Below, one piece after another: positions 15,153 through 23,984 of a stretch of 45,206 nucleotides of DNA; positions within the stretch are counted from its first letter, which is position 1, and the number at the start of each line of letters is the position of its first letter. The stretch spans positions 1 through 45,206 of the forward strand of contig NZ_PDWK01000021.1 in assembly GCF_010093135.1 (NCBI RefSeq), given 5' to 3'. The stretch comes from Pseudoxanthomonas taiwanensis (GTDB lineage Bacteria; Pseudomonadota; Gammaproteobacteria; Xanthomonadales; Xanthomonadaceae). The translations under genes were made by a program, and so were the position numbers. Below the pieces are notes generated by a model, which saw only the letters and a list, made by a program, of their open reading frames with translations, was not told where the DNA came from and did no database searches.

Positions 15153-18100
15153 ATGAAGATCCGCCGCCTCCTGCCCGTTTCCGTCCTGGCCGCCTGCCTG
15201 GGGCTGGCGCCCGCCGCGCACGCCGGCGAACCGGAACTGCTGTTCCGGGTCTCGGCCGACGCCGGCTTCGTCGCCGACCACGCCGTCGGCGATCCGGTGC
15301 CCAACTTCCAGGACAAGGTGCGGATCGTCCCCACCGGGGTGAAGGGCGGAGCCATCGAATGGGCCGACGACGGGGTGCTGGCCTGGAACGCGCCGGGCAA
15401 CATCCAGGCCCAGCGCGGCACCCTGGCCTTCTTCTGGCGGCCGCGCTACCCGGCGGGCGAGGCGCCGTTCGTGATCTTCCGCGTCGGCTACGGTGACCAC
15501 AGCAGCTGGGACATGGCCTGGCTGCGGATCGACTGGAACGGCCACGGCTTCGACGCCTTCGTCACCGATGCCAACCTGGCGCGCACCCGGGTCTCGTTCC
15601 GCATGGAGCGCACGCCCGGCCCGCAGGACTGGGTCCACCTGGCCTTCGCCTGGGACGAAACCGCCGGCGTGCGCCTGTACGTGGACGGACGCGAGGTGGC
15701 GCGCGTGGACGCCGGCCCGGTGCCGTTCGACTACGACGCCGCACTGGACCAGTTGGGCCTGGCCGGCCGGGTGCTGGCGCCCTACCAGGTGCAGAGCCGC
15801 TACAACTTCCTGCGCGGCAGCGACTTCGACGAGATCCGCGTGTACGACCGCATGCTGCGCCCGGCCGCGGTGGCGGCGCTGGCGCGCGGCCAGGAACCGC
15901 CGCGCGACGGCGGCGAGGACCTGCCGGCGGCGCGCCGCCGCGCCGCCTGGCTGCACCGCCACGGCTGGGACCACGCCGCCCCGCCGGCGCTGGAGGCGCC
16001 GGTGACCACCATCCGCAAGCTCGAGTTCGCCGACGTGCGCGACAAGAAGCAGTGGATGTGGAAGGGCACCGACGGCATCCCCGAGACCACCTGGCCGGGC
16101 GTGTACAACCGCTCGCGCCTGCCGGGGCGCAACGACTACTTCCAGCTGCCGGACTGGAACACCTATGCCGAGGGCGGCTGGAACCTGGACCTGGCCCTGC
16201 CCGACGAGCCCTGGAACCGCGTCGAGATCCGCGGCGCCGCCTGGGGCCAAGCCAGCGCCGGCCCCTCGGCCGGGGCGCTGGAGCCGCTGTTCACCCGGCC
16301 GCAGGGCGTGGTGCGCAGCGTGCACACCTTCGGCGAGCGCCACGGCGGCCACCTGCGCTTCTCCAACGCCGAGCAGGAGACGCCGATCCAGGAGATCTGG
16401 GCCTACCACGTCAGCGACGCGCCCGAGCCGGAGGGCACGGTCAAGCAGCGCTACCTGGTGGACAGCCGGGTGCTGCCGGACTACGGCAACGTGCAGGGGC
16501 TGCTGGACTACATCCGCGGCCGCTACCCGGAAGGCGAGCGCAGCACGGTGATGGCCCTGCCGCGCGGCGCCGGGTCGCGCCGGCGCGACCCGGCCAGCCT
16601 GCCGGCCGATCCGGACCCCATCGTGCACATCCTGGTCCCGTCCGGCGTGGGCGACGCGCCGCCGGCGCAGCCGCTGATCCGCAGCTGGGCCTACAGCTGG
16701 GAGAACATGCACGACGGCCTGGACGGCATCGCCCTGGACATCCCCGCGCTGGACCTGCCGGCCACCCACGACGGGCTGATCCCGCTCAACATCCGGGTCA
16801 AGGACCCGATCTGGCCGGCGCGCGACATGATCGACGTGTCGGTGTCGGTGCGCCCGGGCCAGGCCCGCACGGTGTACCTGGACCTGCGCGACCGCATCCT
16901 CACCGCCGACAGCCTGTGGATCAGCGTGGCCAGCGCCGCGCCCGGCTTCAACGCCGCCTCGCTGGACGGCGCCGAGGTGCGCCTGGTGTTCAAGGCGCGC
17001 GAGGAGGCGAAGCGGGAGCACCTGGCCGACCGCTTCAACCAGGTGCGCGACAACTGGGGCTTCCTGGTCGAGGAGCACACCACCTCCAAGCGCCAGCGCC
17101 TGTACGCGCGGGTGTACGCCGACATCTCCGACCTGCTGCGGGTGGACCCGGACCACGAGCTGGGCCGCCTGTACTGGACCTACATCAGCTACGCCAGCCA
17201 GGGCCGGCCCCCGTTCAAGCAGCCCGAGCCGCCCAAGGGCGTGCCGCTGTGGGCCTTCCGCCAGCTGGAGGACCTGAAGTACGTGCGCCGCTTCGTGCAG
17301 TGGTGGATCGAGCAGCGCCAGGTCGAGTACGGCGACTTCGGCGGCGGCATCTCCGACGACAGCGACCTGGTGCAGCAGTGGCCGGGCCTGGCACTGATGG
17401 GCGTGATGCCGGACCGGATCAACGCCTCGCTGACCGCGCTGGCCGAGGCGGTGTACCGCAACGGCATGTTCACCGATGGCCTGAGCACCATCGAGACCGA
17501 CGAGCTGCACGCCTACGAGGAGGGCATCAACTCCAACAGCGCGATGCTCTACCTCAACTGGGGCGACCCGCTCACGGTCGAGCGGCTGATGGAGACGGTC
17601 AGGGCCTTCGACGAGCGCATCATCCTGCCCAACCCGCAGGGCTACCTGCTGTTCTCCAGCAACTGGTTCGGCGGCCGCAAGGTCTACCGCGAGCCCAACT
17701 GGCAGTGGCAGAAGCCGTACTCGTTCCCGGCCCTGCACCCGGCCTTCCTGGTGGGCGCCTGGAATGCCGACCCCACCGGCCGCAAGCTGGTGGTGGGCCT
17801 GGCCGACGGCTACCTGGCCCACGCCTACACCGCCGAGGACGGGCAGTGGGTGCTGCCCAACGAGATCCACTGGGCCACCGGCCAGGTGCGCGGCGGCGAG
17901 CTCAACAAGGGCTCCGGCGCGCCGGACGTGATGCACCTGTTCTGGGCGGCCTGGCGCTGGACGGGCGACGCCAGGTACCTGCGGGCGCTGGACTACCGCG
18001 TGGCCCGCGGCGGCCCGGCGGCACTGTCCAACCTGGGCGAGAACTTCGTGCAGGTGCTCGGCCGCGAGCATGACTGGGGCCGGGCCCTGGTCGAGGCCGC

Positions 18101-18965
18101 CGACCAGGGCAGCATCGGCTTCCCCAGCGTGGTGGCCTGGCAGCTGACCGGCGACCGCCGCTACCTGGAGGAACTGCACGCCGAGGGCATCCAGGCCAAG
18201 GCCCAGCGCGAGTACATGAACACCGAGGGCCACTGGTGGTCCGACCGGGTGGAGGCGCCTTCGGAGTTCCTGCAGCGCGTGCGCCTGGGCGGCATCGCCC
18301 TCAAGCGCAACCAGAGCTGGCCGGGCCACACGGTCAGCTGGCGCTTCGACCGCGACGAGGCGGCCGAGCAGGTGGCGCTGCTGGTGGACGCGCCCTCGCG
18401 CGAGCGCTTCACCGTCACCGCGTTCAACACCGCCGCCCGCAAGGTCGCCGCGCACATGACCACCTGGAATGTGGCGCCCGGCCTGTGGCGCCTGCGCAGC
18501 GGGGTGGACCGCGACGGCGACGGCCGCATCGACGGCAAGGCCAGCGAGCGCACCCTGCGCCTGGAGAAGAGCCTGTCCACGGAGCTGGTGTTCGCGCCCG
18601 GCCGCCACACGGTGTTCGAGTTCGAGCTGGTGGAGCCGGGCACGCCGGTGGAGACGCGCCCGGACCTGGGCATCGGCCGCGGCGACGTGTGCGTGGACGG
18701 CGACGAGGTCGAGGTGACCGTGCACAGCCTGGGCCACGTGGCCACGCCACCCGGCCACGCGGTGCTGGAGGACGCGCGCGGCCGCGAGCTGGCGCGGGTG
18801 GCGGTGCCGCCGCTGCCGGCGCCCACCGACCTGCGGCCGAAGACCGTGCAGGTGCGCCTGCCGCTGGGCGGGCGCGATCCGGCCGGCCTGCAGGTGCGCG
18901 TGGCCCTGGACGACGGCAGCGAGGAGATCACCCTGCTCAACAACCGGCGCGCGGTGCAGCCGTGA
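15153..18965 (+). CDS. Large secreted LamG-domain protein, candidate polysaccharide lyase
   Basis: The 1270-residue protein has a signal peptide (to about residue 25) and an N-terminal LamG/concanavalin-like domain (about 30-250; GTLAFFWRPRYP, LYVDGREVARVDAG). A long middle part with beta-rich segments follows, then a helical region of about residues 630-1000 with Trp/Tyr/His-rich stretches resembling an alpha/alpha toroid. That region includes GDFGGGISDDSDLVQQWPG at 727-745 and HAYEEGINSNSAMLYLNWGD. The last 250 residues look like beta-sandwich domains. I recognise no named family. Its place between the receptor and GH43, under the uronate operator, suggests that it attacks the extracellular or periplasmic glycan. 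Lyase activity is inferred because the locus has KduI/KduD but no other lyase. Bound or hydrolytic roles remain possible. Confidence 0.7.
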   Translation: MKIRRLLPVSVLAACLGLAPAAHAGEPELLFRVSADAGFVADHAVGDPVPNFQDKVRIVPTGVKGGAIEWADDGVLAWNAPGNIQAQRGTLAFFWRPRYPAGEAPFVIFRVGYGDHSSWDMAWLRIDWNGHGFDAFVTDANLARTRVSFRMERTPGPQDWVHLAFAWDETAGVRLYVDGREVARVDAGPVPFDYDAALDQLGLAGRVLAPYQVQSRYNFLRGSDFDEIRVYDRMLRPAAVAALARGQEPPRDGGEDLPAARRRAAWLHRHGWDHAAPPALEAPVTTIRKLEFADVRDKKQWMWKGTDGIPETTWPGVYNRSRLPGRNDYFQLPDWNTYAEGGWNLDLALPDEPWNRVEIRGAAWGQASAGPSAGALEPLFTRPQGVVRSVHTFGERHGGHLRFSNAEQETPIQEIWAYHVSDAPEPEGTVKQRYLVDSRVLPDYGNVQGLLDYIRGRYPEGERSTVMALPRGAGSRRRDPASLPADPDPIVHILVPSGVGDAPPAQPLIRSWAYSWENMHDGLDGIALDIPALDLPATHDGLIPLNIRVKDPIWPARDMIDVSVSVRPGQARTVYLDLRDRILTADSLWISVASAAPGFNAASLDGAEVRLVFKAREEAKREHLADRFNQVRDNWGFLVEEHTTSKRQRLYARVYADISDLLRVDPDHELGRLYWTYISYASQGRPPFKQPEPPKGVPLWAFRQLEDLKYVRRFVQWWIEQRQVEYGDFGGGISDDSDLVQQWPGLALMGVMPDRINASLTALAEAVYRNGMFTDGLSTIETDELHAYEEGINSNSAMLYLNWGDPLTVERLMETVRAFDERIILPNPQGYLLFSSNWFGGRKVYREPNWQWQKPYSFPALHPAFLVGAWNADPTGRKLVVGLADGYLAHAYTAEDGQWVLPNEIHWATGQVRGGELNKGSGAPDVMHLFWAAWRWTGDARYLRALDYRVARGGPAALSNLGENFVQVLGREHDWGRALVEAADQGSIGFPSVVAWQLTGDRRYLEELHAEGIQAKAQREYMNTEGHWWSDRVEAPSEFLQRVRLGGIALKRNQSWPGHTVSWRFDRDEAAEQVALLVDAPSRERFTVTAFNTAARKVAAHMTTWNVAPGLWRLRSGVDRDGDGRIDGKASERTLRLEKSLSTELVFAPGRHTVFEFELVEPGTPVETRPDLGIGRGDVCVDGDEVEVTVHSLGHVATPPGHAVLEDARGRELARVAVPPLPAPTDLRPKTVQVRLPLGGRDPAGLQVRVALDDGSEEITLLNNRRAVQP

Positions 18966-18991
18966 GCGCCCCCGGACCGGCGAGGCCCGCC

Positions 18992-20599
18992 ATGATCCCC
19001 GTCCTGCCACGCCGCTTCGGCCTGCGCGTCCTGGCCGCGGTGCTGCTGGCCGGCGCCGTGGCCACGGCCGGCGCCGCCGGCCCGGCCACCTGGAAGCGCG
19101 GCATCGAGAACCAGCGCCAGGCCGACCTGGGTGACGGCACCTTCCTCAACCCGGTGCTGCCCGGCGACCACCCGGACCCCTCCGTGCTGCGCGACGGCGA
19201 GGACTACTACCTGACGGTGTCCTCGTTCGACGCCTATCCCGGCCTGCCGATCTGGCATTCGCGCGACCTGGTCAACTGGGTACCGCTGGGCCACGCGATC
19301 ACCCGCAACGTCGGTTCGATCTGGGCACCGGACCTGGTCAAGCACGAGGGGCGCTACTACATCTACTTCGCCGCCCGCCGCGGCGGCACCGAGGGCCAGG
19401 CACGCAGCAACTGGGTGGTGTGGGCCGACGACATCCGTGGCCCCTGGAGCGAGCCCGTGGAACTGGGCCTGGGCCGGTACATCGACCCTGGCCACGCGGT
19501 GGGCGAGGACGGCCGGCGCTACCTGTTCCTCAGCGGCGGCGACTACGTGCCGCTGTCCGACGACGGCCTGCGCGTGGCCGGCGAGCCGAAGCACGCCTAC
19601 GACGGCTGGCGCTACCCCGAGGACTGGGACGTGGAGGCCTACGCCCAGGAAGGCCCGAAGATCCTCCGGCGCGGCGGCTGGTACTACATGGTCACCGCGG
19701 TCGGCGGCACCGCCGGCCCGCCGACCGGGCACATGGTGATCGCGGCGCGCTCGCGCTCCATCCACGGGCCGTGGGAGAACTCGCCGTACAACCCGATCGT
19801 GCGCACCGCCAGCCGCGACGAGCCGTGGTGGTCACGCGGCCACGCCACCCTGGTCGAGGGCACCGACGGCCGCTGGTGGATGGTCTACCACGGCTACGAG
19901 AACGGCTACTGGACGCTGGGCCGGCAGACCCTGCTGGAGCCGGTCGAGTGGACGGAGGACGGCTGGTTCGTGGCCCGCGGCGGCGACCTCGGCAAGCCGC
20001 TGCCCAAGCCCGCCGGCGAGGTGGTGGGCACGCCCGGCATGGCCCTGTCGGACGACTTCGACGGCGACCGTCTCGGCCCGCAGTGGGCGTTCTTCGCGCC
20101 CGGCCCGGACGAGTACGCACGCCTGTCCTTTGGCGGCGGGGCGATGACCGTGCGCGGCAAGGGCCGCACCCCGGCCGACAGTTCGCCGCTGACGGTGACC
20201 GCCGGCGACAAGGCCTACCGGTTCGAGGTCGAGATGGAGATCGGGCCGGGCGCCATCGGCGGCGCCCTGCTGTTCTACAACGAGCGGCTGTACGCCGGCG
20301 TGGGCAGCAACGGCGAGCAGCTGGTCATGCACCGCTACGGCCAGGAGCGGCCGGCCGGCGGCCTGCCTCCCGGACGGGGCGGCAGGCTGTGGCTGCGGGT
20401 GACCAACGACCGGCACATCGTCACCATCCACACCAGCACCGACGGCAGGCACTGGGAGAAGTACCCGGTGCAGATGGAGGTGTCCGGCTACCACCACAAC
20501 GTGGCCGGCCAGTTCCTGGCGCTGAAGCCGGCCATCTATGCCGCCGGCGAGGGCAGCGTGCGCTTCCTCCGGTTCGGCTACCGCGCGCTCGACTACTGA
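18992..20599 (+). CDS. Glycoside hydrolase family 43 enzyme
   Basis: This 535-residue secreted enzyme has a signal peptide (about 1-32) and a five-bladed propeller starting NPVLPGDHPDPSVLRDGEDYYL, where the Asp of HPDPS is the general base. The general acid Glu lies in YAQEGPKILRRGGWYYM. The C-terminal 190 residues (from about SDDFDGDRLGPQWAFF) form a concanavalin-like domain common in beta-xylosidase/arabinofuranosidase-type GH43 members. It should remove arabinose, xylose or galactose side units from the locus substrate. It starts 26 bases after the LamG gene and is probably cotranscribed with it. Confidence 0.9.
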   Translation: MIPVLPRRFGLRVLAAVLLAGAVATAGAAGPATWKRGIENQRQADLGDGTFLNPVLPGDHPDPSVLRDGEDYYLTVSSFDAYPGLPIWHSRDLVNWVPLGHAITRNVGSIWAPDLVKHEGRYYIYFAARRGGTEGQARSNWVVWADDIRGPWSEPVELGLGRYIDPGHAVGEDGRRYLFLSGGDYVPLSDDGLRVAGEPKHAYDGWRYPEDWDVEAYAQEGPKILRRGGWYYMVTAVGGTAGPPTGHMVIAARSRSIHGPWENSPYNPIVRTASRDEPWWSRGHATLVEGTDGRWWMVYHGYENGYWTLGRQTLLEPVEWTEDGWFVARGGDLGKPLPKPAGEVVGTPGMALSDDFDGDRLGPQWAFFAPGPDEYARLSFGGGAMTVRGKGRTPADSSPLTVTAGDKAYRFEVEMEIGPGAIGGALLFYNERLYAGVGSNGEQLVMHRYGQERPAGGLPPGRGGRLWLRVTNDRHIVTIHTSTDGRHWEKYPVQMEVSGYHHNVAGQFLALKPAIYAAGEGSVRFLRFGYRALDY

Positions 20600-20621
20600 G
20601 CGCGCGGCCGGCGGCGGGCGA

Positions 20622-21104
20622 TCAGGCATCGCCGTCGCGGATGAAGATGGCCGTGCACGCGGCCGGCCCGGCCGGGATCAGCAGCCGGTTCACGCCGCCC
20701 TCGTTGCGGGTGAACACCACGCCCACCGTCTCGTTCTCGAAGCGGAACGCCGGCAGGGCCGCCATCTCGGCGGCGCAGGAGCGGTTGCTGACGATGGTGT
20801 GGTTGAGGGAGTAGCGGCACCTGCCGCCGGCGCGGGTGAACTCGGCCTCGGTGTAGACCACGTCCCCCGGGCTGCCATAGACCGCGACCATCCGCAGGCT
20901 GGAGCGGTCCTCGCCCTGGAAGGTGATCACCCGCACGTCGTCGCCGGCGGCGTGAGCGAAGGCGTCGCGGATGGCGGCATCACACTGTGTGAACCCGCGG
21001 TCGTGCGCGTTGCCGACCACGAAGTCCACGAACCGGGGATGGGCGGCATGCGCGGAAGCGGCGGCGGACAGCGCCACCGCGGCGGCGAGGAAGCGGTGTT
21101 TCAC
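20622..21104 (-). CDS. Small secreted protein of unknown function
   Basis: This 160-residue product is not recognised. The GTG start at 21104 gives a clean signal peptide (KHRFLAAAVALSAAASAHAA); a longer frame from a TTG at 21140 would bury it. The mature part has four Cys residues (in FTQCDA, RCRY, SCAAE and ACTA), suggesting two disulfides in the periplasm. It lies convergent with the GH43 gene inside the uronate locus, 108 bp beyond the carboxylesterase stop on the same strand. No operator was found in front of it. Confidence 0.65.
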   Translation of the reverse strand: MKHRFLAAAVALSAAASAHAAHPRFVDFVVGNAHDRGFTQCDAAIRDAFAHAAGDDVRVITFQGEDRSSLRMVAVYGSPGDVVYTEAEFTRAGGRCRYSLNHTIVSNRSCAAEMAALPAFRFENETVGVVFTRNEGGVNRLLIPAGPAACTAIFIRDGDA

Positions 21105-21212
21105 GGGCGAAGGCTTCCCGGCTTGCGGGGGACAGGCCAACGGTAGCGGCCGCGCACGGGCGGTCTTCAGTCCGCCCGCGCGCCGTGCCCGGCCACCGCG
21201 CTGCCGGCGCGC

Positions 21213-22841
21213 CTACATGGTCCCGCGCTGCACGAACGGCGCCTGCTGCCAGAACGCGCGCTCGGCCCCGCGCGGATCGTCGGCCAGCACGGGCGGCAGA
21301 TCGAACAGCAGGGTCTGACGGCGCGGCAGCGTGTACGGCTCCCAGTGCGGCAGGCCGGCGTGGTTGGGATCGCCGTGGCGGGCGAAGGCCAGCAGCGCCT
21401 GGCTCATCAGTTCGGCCATGCGCCAGGCATCCTCGCCGTCGCCGGCGCGCGCGCCGGGCTTGTCCACGTTGTCGAACACCAGCGGGATGTCGAGGGTGTG
21501 GAAGGCGCGCAGGCGCCCGCCCTCGACCGGCGAGGGCCAGTCCAGCTGGTAGGCCCAGGTCGGCGCCGCCCCGGCCGGCTGGCGTGCGCGCGCCTCCAGT
21601 TCCTCCACCGCACCGCGCCAGGAACGGCCGGCGGTGGTGGCGGCGAAGAACACCTCCGAGGGTGTGTAGTGCGGATACAGCGCGCGGTAGTGCGCCACCA
21701 CCAGGTCGGCGCGGATGTCCACGTACTGCTGCTTCTCCAGCCGCTCCGGCAGCCGGTCCCAGTCCAGGGTGAAGTTCTCCGGGTCGCCGCCGAGGAAGGC
21801 ACGGGTCTCGTCGCGGGTGTTGCCGATGACCATGGGGATGTGCGCCGACTGCGGCGGCGCGTCCGGCCAGAACGGGTGGCGCGGCAGCACCTCCCCGTCC
21901 ATCACCGGGCCGAAGTACAGGCGCGTGTCCTCGATGCGCGAGAAGTCGCGCACCGCGGTGGCCTCCAGGATCGCCTCGGCCGGCAGCGCCAGCAGCCGCT
22001 CCACCGCGTCCGGCGCGGCCGGGTCCAGGCCCGCCGCCTCCAGCAGGCGCTGCGCGCGCTGAGTGGCCGCGCGCGGCCCGGCGGCGGTGACCTGCTGGCC
22101 GCTCATGGTCCAGGCGCGGTGGAACAGGCCGCGCGCGGCCGGCATGGCCATCAGCGTGGCGATCTTGGCGCCGCCGCCGGACTGGCCGAACACGGTGACG
22201 TTGTCCGGATCGCCCCCGAACTCGGCGGCGTGCTCGCGCACCCATTGCAGCGCCAGCACCAGGTCGAGCTGGCCGGCGTTGCCGGAGGCCGCGAACGGCG
22301 CGCCGGCCAGCCGCCCGAGGTACAGGTAGCCGAAGGCGTTGAGGCGGTGGTTGACCGTCACCACCACCACGTCGCCGCGCCGGCACAGGCGGGTGCCGTC
22401 GTACACCGGGTCCGAGCCCGAACCGGTGTCGTAGCCGCCGCCGTGGATGTAGACCAGCACCGGGCGGCGCGCGCCGTCGCGCAGGCCCGGCGTCCACACG
22501 TTGAGGAACAGGCAGTCCTCGCTGCCGGCCTGGTGGCGCTGCGGCGCCGGGGCACCGTAGGCGGTGGCCTCGGCCACGCCGCGCCAGGGCCGCGGCGGCC
22601 GCGGCGGACGGAAGCGCAGCGGCGCGGTGTCGGCGCCGTAGCGGATGCCGCGGAACACGTGCACGCCGTGCTCGCGCACGCCGCGCACGCGGCCGTGGCG
22701 GGTGCGGGCGAGGCTGCCGGTCTCGCCGGCGGCATGCGCCAGCGGGCCCGGTCCGGCCAGGGCCACGCCGGCGCCCAGGGCCGCGGCCTGCAGCAGGCGG
22801 CGGCGGCGGGGGTCGGGCAGCGGGTCGTCGCGGGTGTCCAT
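21213..22841 (-). CDS. Secreted type-B carboxylesterase
   Basis: The 542-residue alpha/beta-hydrolase carries a Tat-like signal (RRRRLLQAAALGAGVALA). Family landmarks are SEDCLFLNVWTP, the oxyanion loop HGGGY, and the nucleophile serine in VTVFGQSGGGAKI. It probably removes acetyl, methyl or feruloyl esters from the polysaccharide taken up by this locus. The ATG at 22841 has GAGGAG ten bases upstream, and only five bases separate it from the stop of the upstream esterase, so the two form an operon driven from the operator near 23900. Confidence 0.88.
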   Translation of the reverse strand: MDTRDDPLPDPRRRRLLQAAALGAGVALAGPGPLAHAAGETGSLARTRHGRVRGVREHGVHVFRGIRYGADTAPLRFRPPRPPRPWRGVAEATAYGAPAPQRHQAGSEDCLFLNVWTPGLRDGARRPVLVYIHGGGYDTGSGSDPVYDGTRLCRRGDVVVVTVNHRLNAFGYLYLGRLAGAPFAASGNAGQLDLVLALQWVREHAAEFGGDPDNVTVFGQSGGGAKIATLMAMPAARGLFHRAWTMSGQQVTAAGPRAATQRAQRLLEAAGLDPAAPDAVERLLALPAEAILEATAVRDFSRIEDTRLYFGPVMDGEVLPRHPFWPDAPPQSAHIPMVIGNTRDETRAFLGGDPENFTLDWDRLPERLEKQQYVDIRADLVVAHYRALYPHYTPSEVFFAATTAGRSWRGAVEELEARARQPAGAAPTWAYQLDWPSPVEGGRLRAFHTLDIPLVFDNVDKPGARAGDGEDAWRMAELMSQALLAFARHGDPNHAGLPHWEPYTLPRRQTLLFDLPPVLADDPRGAERAFWQQAPFVQRGTM

Positions 22842-22846
22842 GGGTC

Positions 22847-23830
22847 TCACTCCTCGGTCGCCGCGCCGGGCAGCGGCGCGTGCGCGCGGAACCAGGCCAC
22901 GGCCAAGCGCGGCCACAGCGCCAGCGTGCCGTGCGCCCCGCGCCCGCCGAAGCCGTGCCCGCCGCGGGCATAGAGATGGGTTTCGTGCTCGATGCCGGCG
23001 CGGCGCAGCGCGGCCTCGAACAGCAGGGTGTTCTCCACCGGCACCACGTCGTCGTCCTGCGCGTGCAGCAGGAACACCGGCGGGGTGTCGGCGCCGACGC
23101 GGTGGTGCAGCGAGTACCGCGCCACCTGTTCCGGGTCCGGCATCGGGCCGAGCAGACGCTCCCGCGAGCCGGGGTGGGTGTGCGTGCCCATGTCGATGAC
23201 CGGGTAGACCAGCACCGCGTACGCCGGGCGCGCGTCCTCCGCATCGGCTTCGTCCACCGGCGCGTAGACCGGCTCGGCGTGGCGCGTGGCCAGGCTGGCG
23301 GCCACGTGGCCGCCGGCGGAGAAGCCCATCACGCCCACGCTGGCCGGATCGATGCCCCACTCGGCCGCGCGGTGCCGGACCAGGCGCATGGCGCGCTGCG
23401 CGTCGGCCAGCGGCACGTCGGCCGCGCCGCGGTGACCCTCGCCGGGCAGGCGGTAATACAGCACGAACAGGGTCAGGCCCGCCTCCTCGGCGAAGGCCGG
23501 CACCAGCGCCGTGCCCTCCTTGTCCACCACCACGCGCTGGTAGCCGCCGCCGGGCACCACCAGCAGCGCGCGACCGTCCGGCCGCTGCGGCCGGTACACC
23601 CGCAGGAACGGCCGGGCGATGCCGTCCACGAAGCGGTCCGGCAGGGCCGGGTCGTCGCTGCGCTCGACGGTACGCTCCTCCAGCACCACGCCTTCCGAAC
23701 CCGGCGGCACGTCCGGCCACAGCGGCACCCGCGCCGGGCCGGCGGCCAGGGCCGGCAGGGCCAGCAGGCCCGGCAGCACTCCGCCCAGGCACCAGGCCCG
23801 GAGCGCACGGCGCACGAACGGCACCCCCAT
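22847..23830 (-). CDS. Secreted alpha/beta-hydrolase, acetyl esterase type
   Basis: This 327-residue enzyme has a signal peptide (to about residue 31) and the lipase/esterase fold with VVPGGGYQRVV near the oxyanion hole, the nucleophile in GVMGFSAGGHVAAS, an Asp in LLHAQDDDVVP and His in RGGHGFG. This pattern matches the acetylxylan/feruloyl esterase-like BD-FAE group. It probably de-esterifies the glycan before cleavage. The ATG at 23830 has GGGAGGG upstream; an in-frame ATG at 23905 is rejected because it overlaps the operator. It leads the two-gene esterase operon, divergent from the hydratase-TRAP operon. Confidence 0.85.
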   Translation of the reverse strand: MGVPFVRRALRAWCLGGVLPGLLALPALAAGPARVPLWPDVPPGSEGVVLEERTVERSDDPALPDRFVDGIARPFLRVYRPQRPDGRALLVVPGGGYQRVVVDKEGTALVPAFAEEAGLTLFVLYYRLPGEGHRGAADVPLADAQRAMRLVRHRAAEWGIDPASVGVMGFSAGGHVAASLATRHAEPVYAPVDEADAEDARPAYAVLVYPVIDMGTHTHPGSRERLLGPMPDPEQVARYSLHHRVGADTPPVFLLHAQDDDVVPVENTLLFEAALRRAGIEHETHLYARGGHGFGGRGAHGTLALWPRLAVAWFRAHAPLPGAATEE

Positions 23831-23899
23831 CGCGGACAACCCTCCCCTCCTGCTGCGGCGCAGCGTGCGAGCCGTGACGCCACGCGGCAAATTGTCGGA

Positions 23900-23920
23900 T
23901 GACACCGGTTTACCATATAC
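23900..23920. promoter_or_regulatory. Operator between the divergent esterase and hydratase operons
   Basis: TGACACCGGTTTACCA (23900-23915) matches the kduI operator with one inserted T. TATACC (23915-23920) beside it could be a plus-strand -10 box. One site could control both directions. Confidence 0.65.
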
Positions 23921-23984
23921 CGCCGCACGCGCGCCGTCTTACGGCGCCGCAGCATGGCGGACGAGACATACCAGCGGAGGCGAC

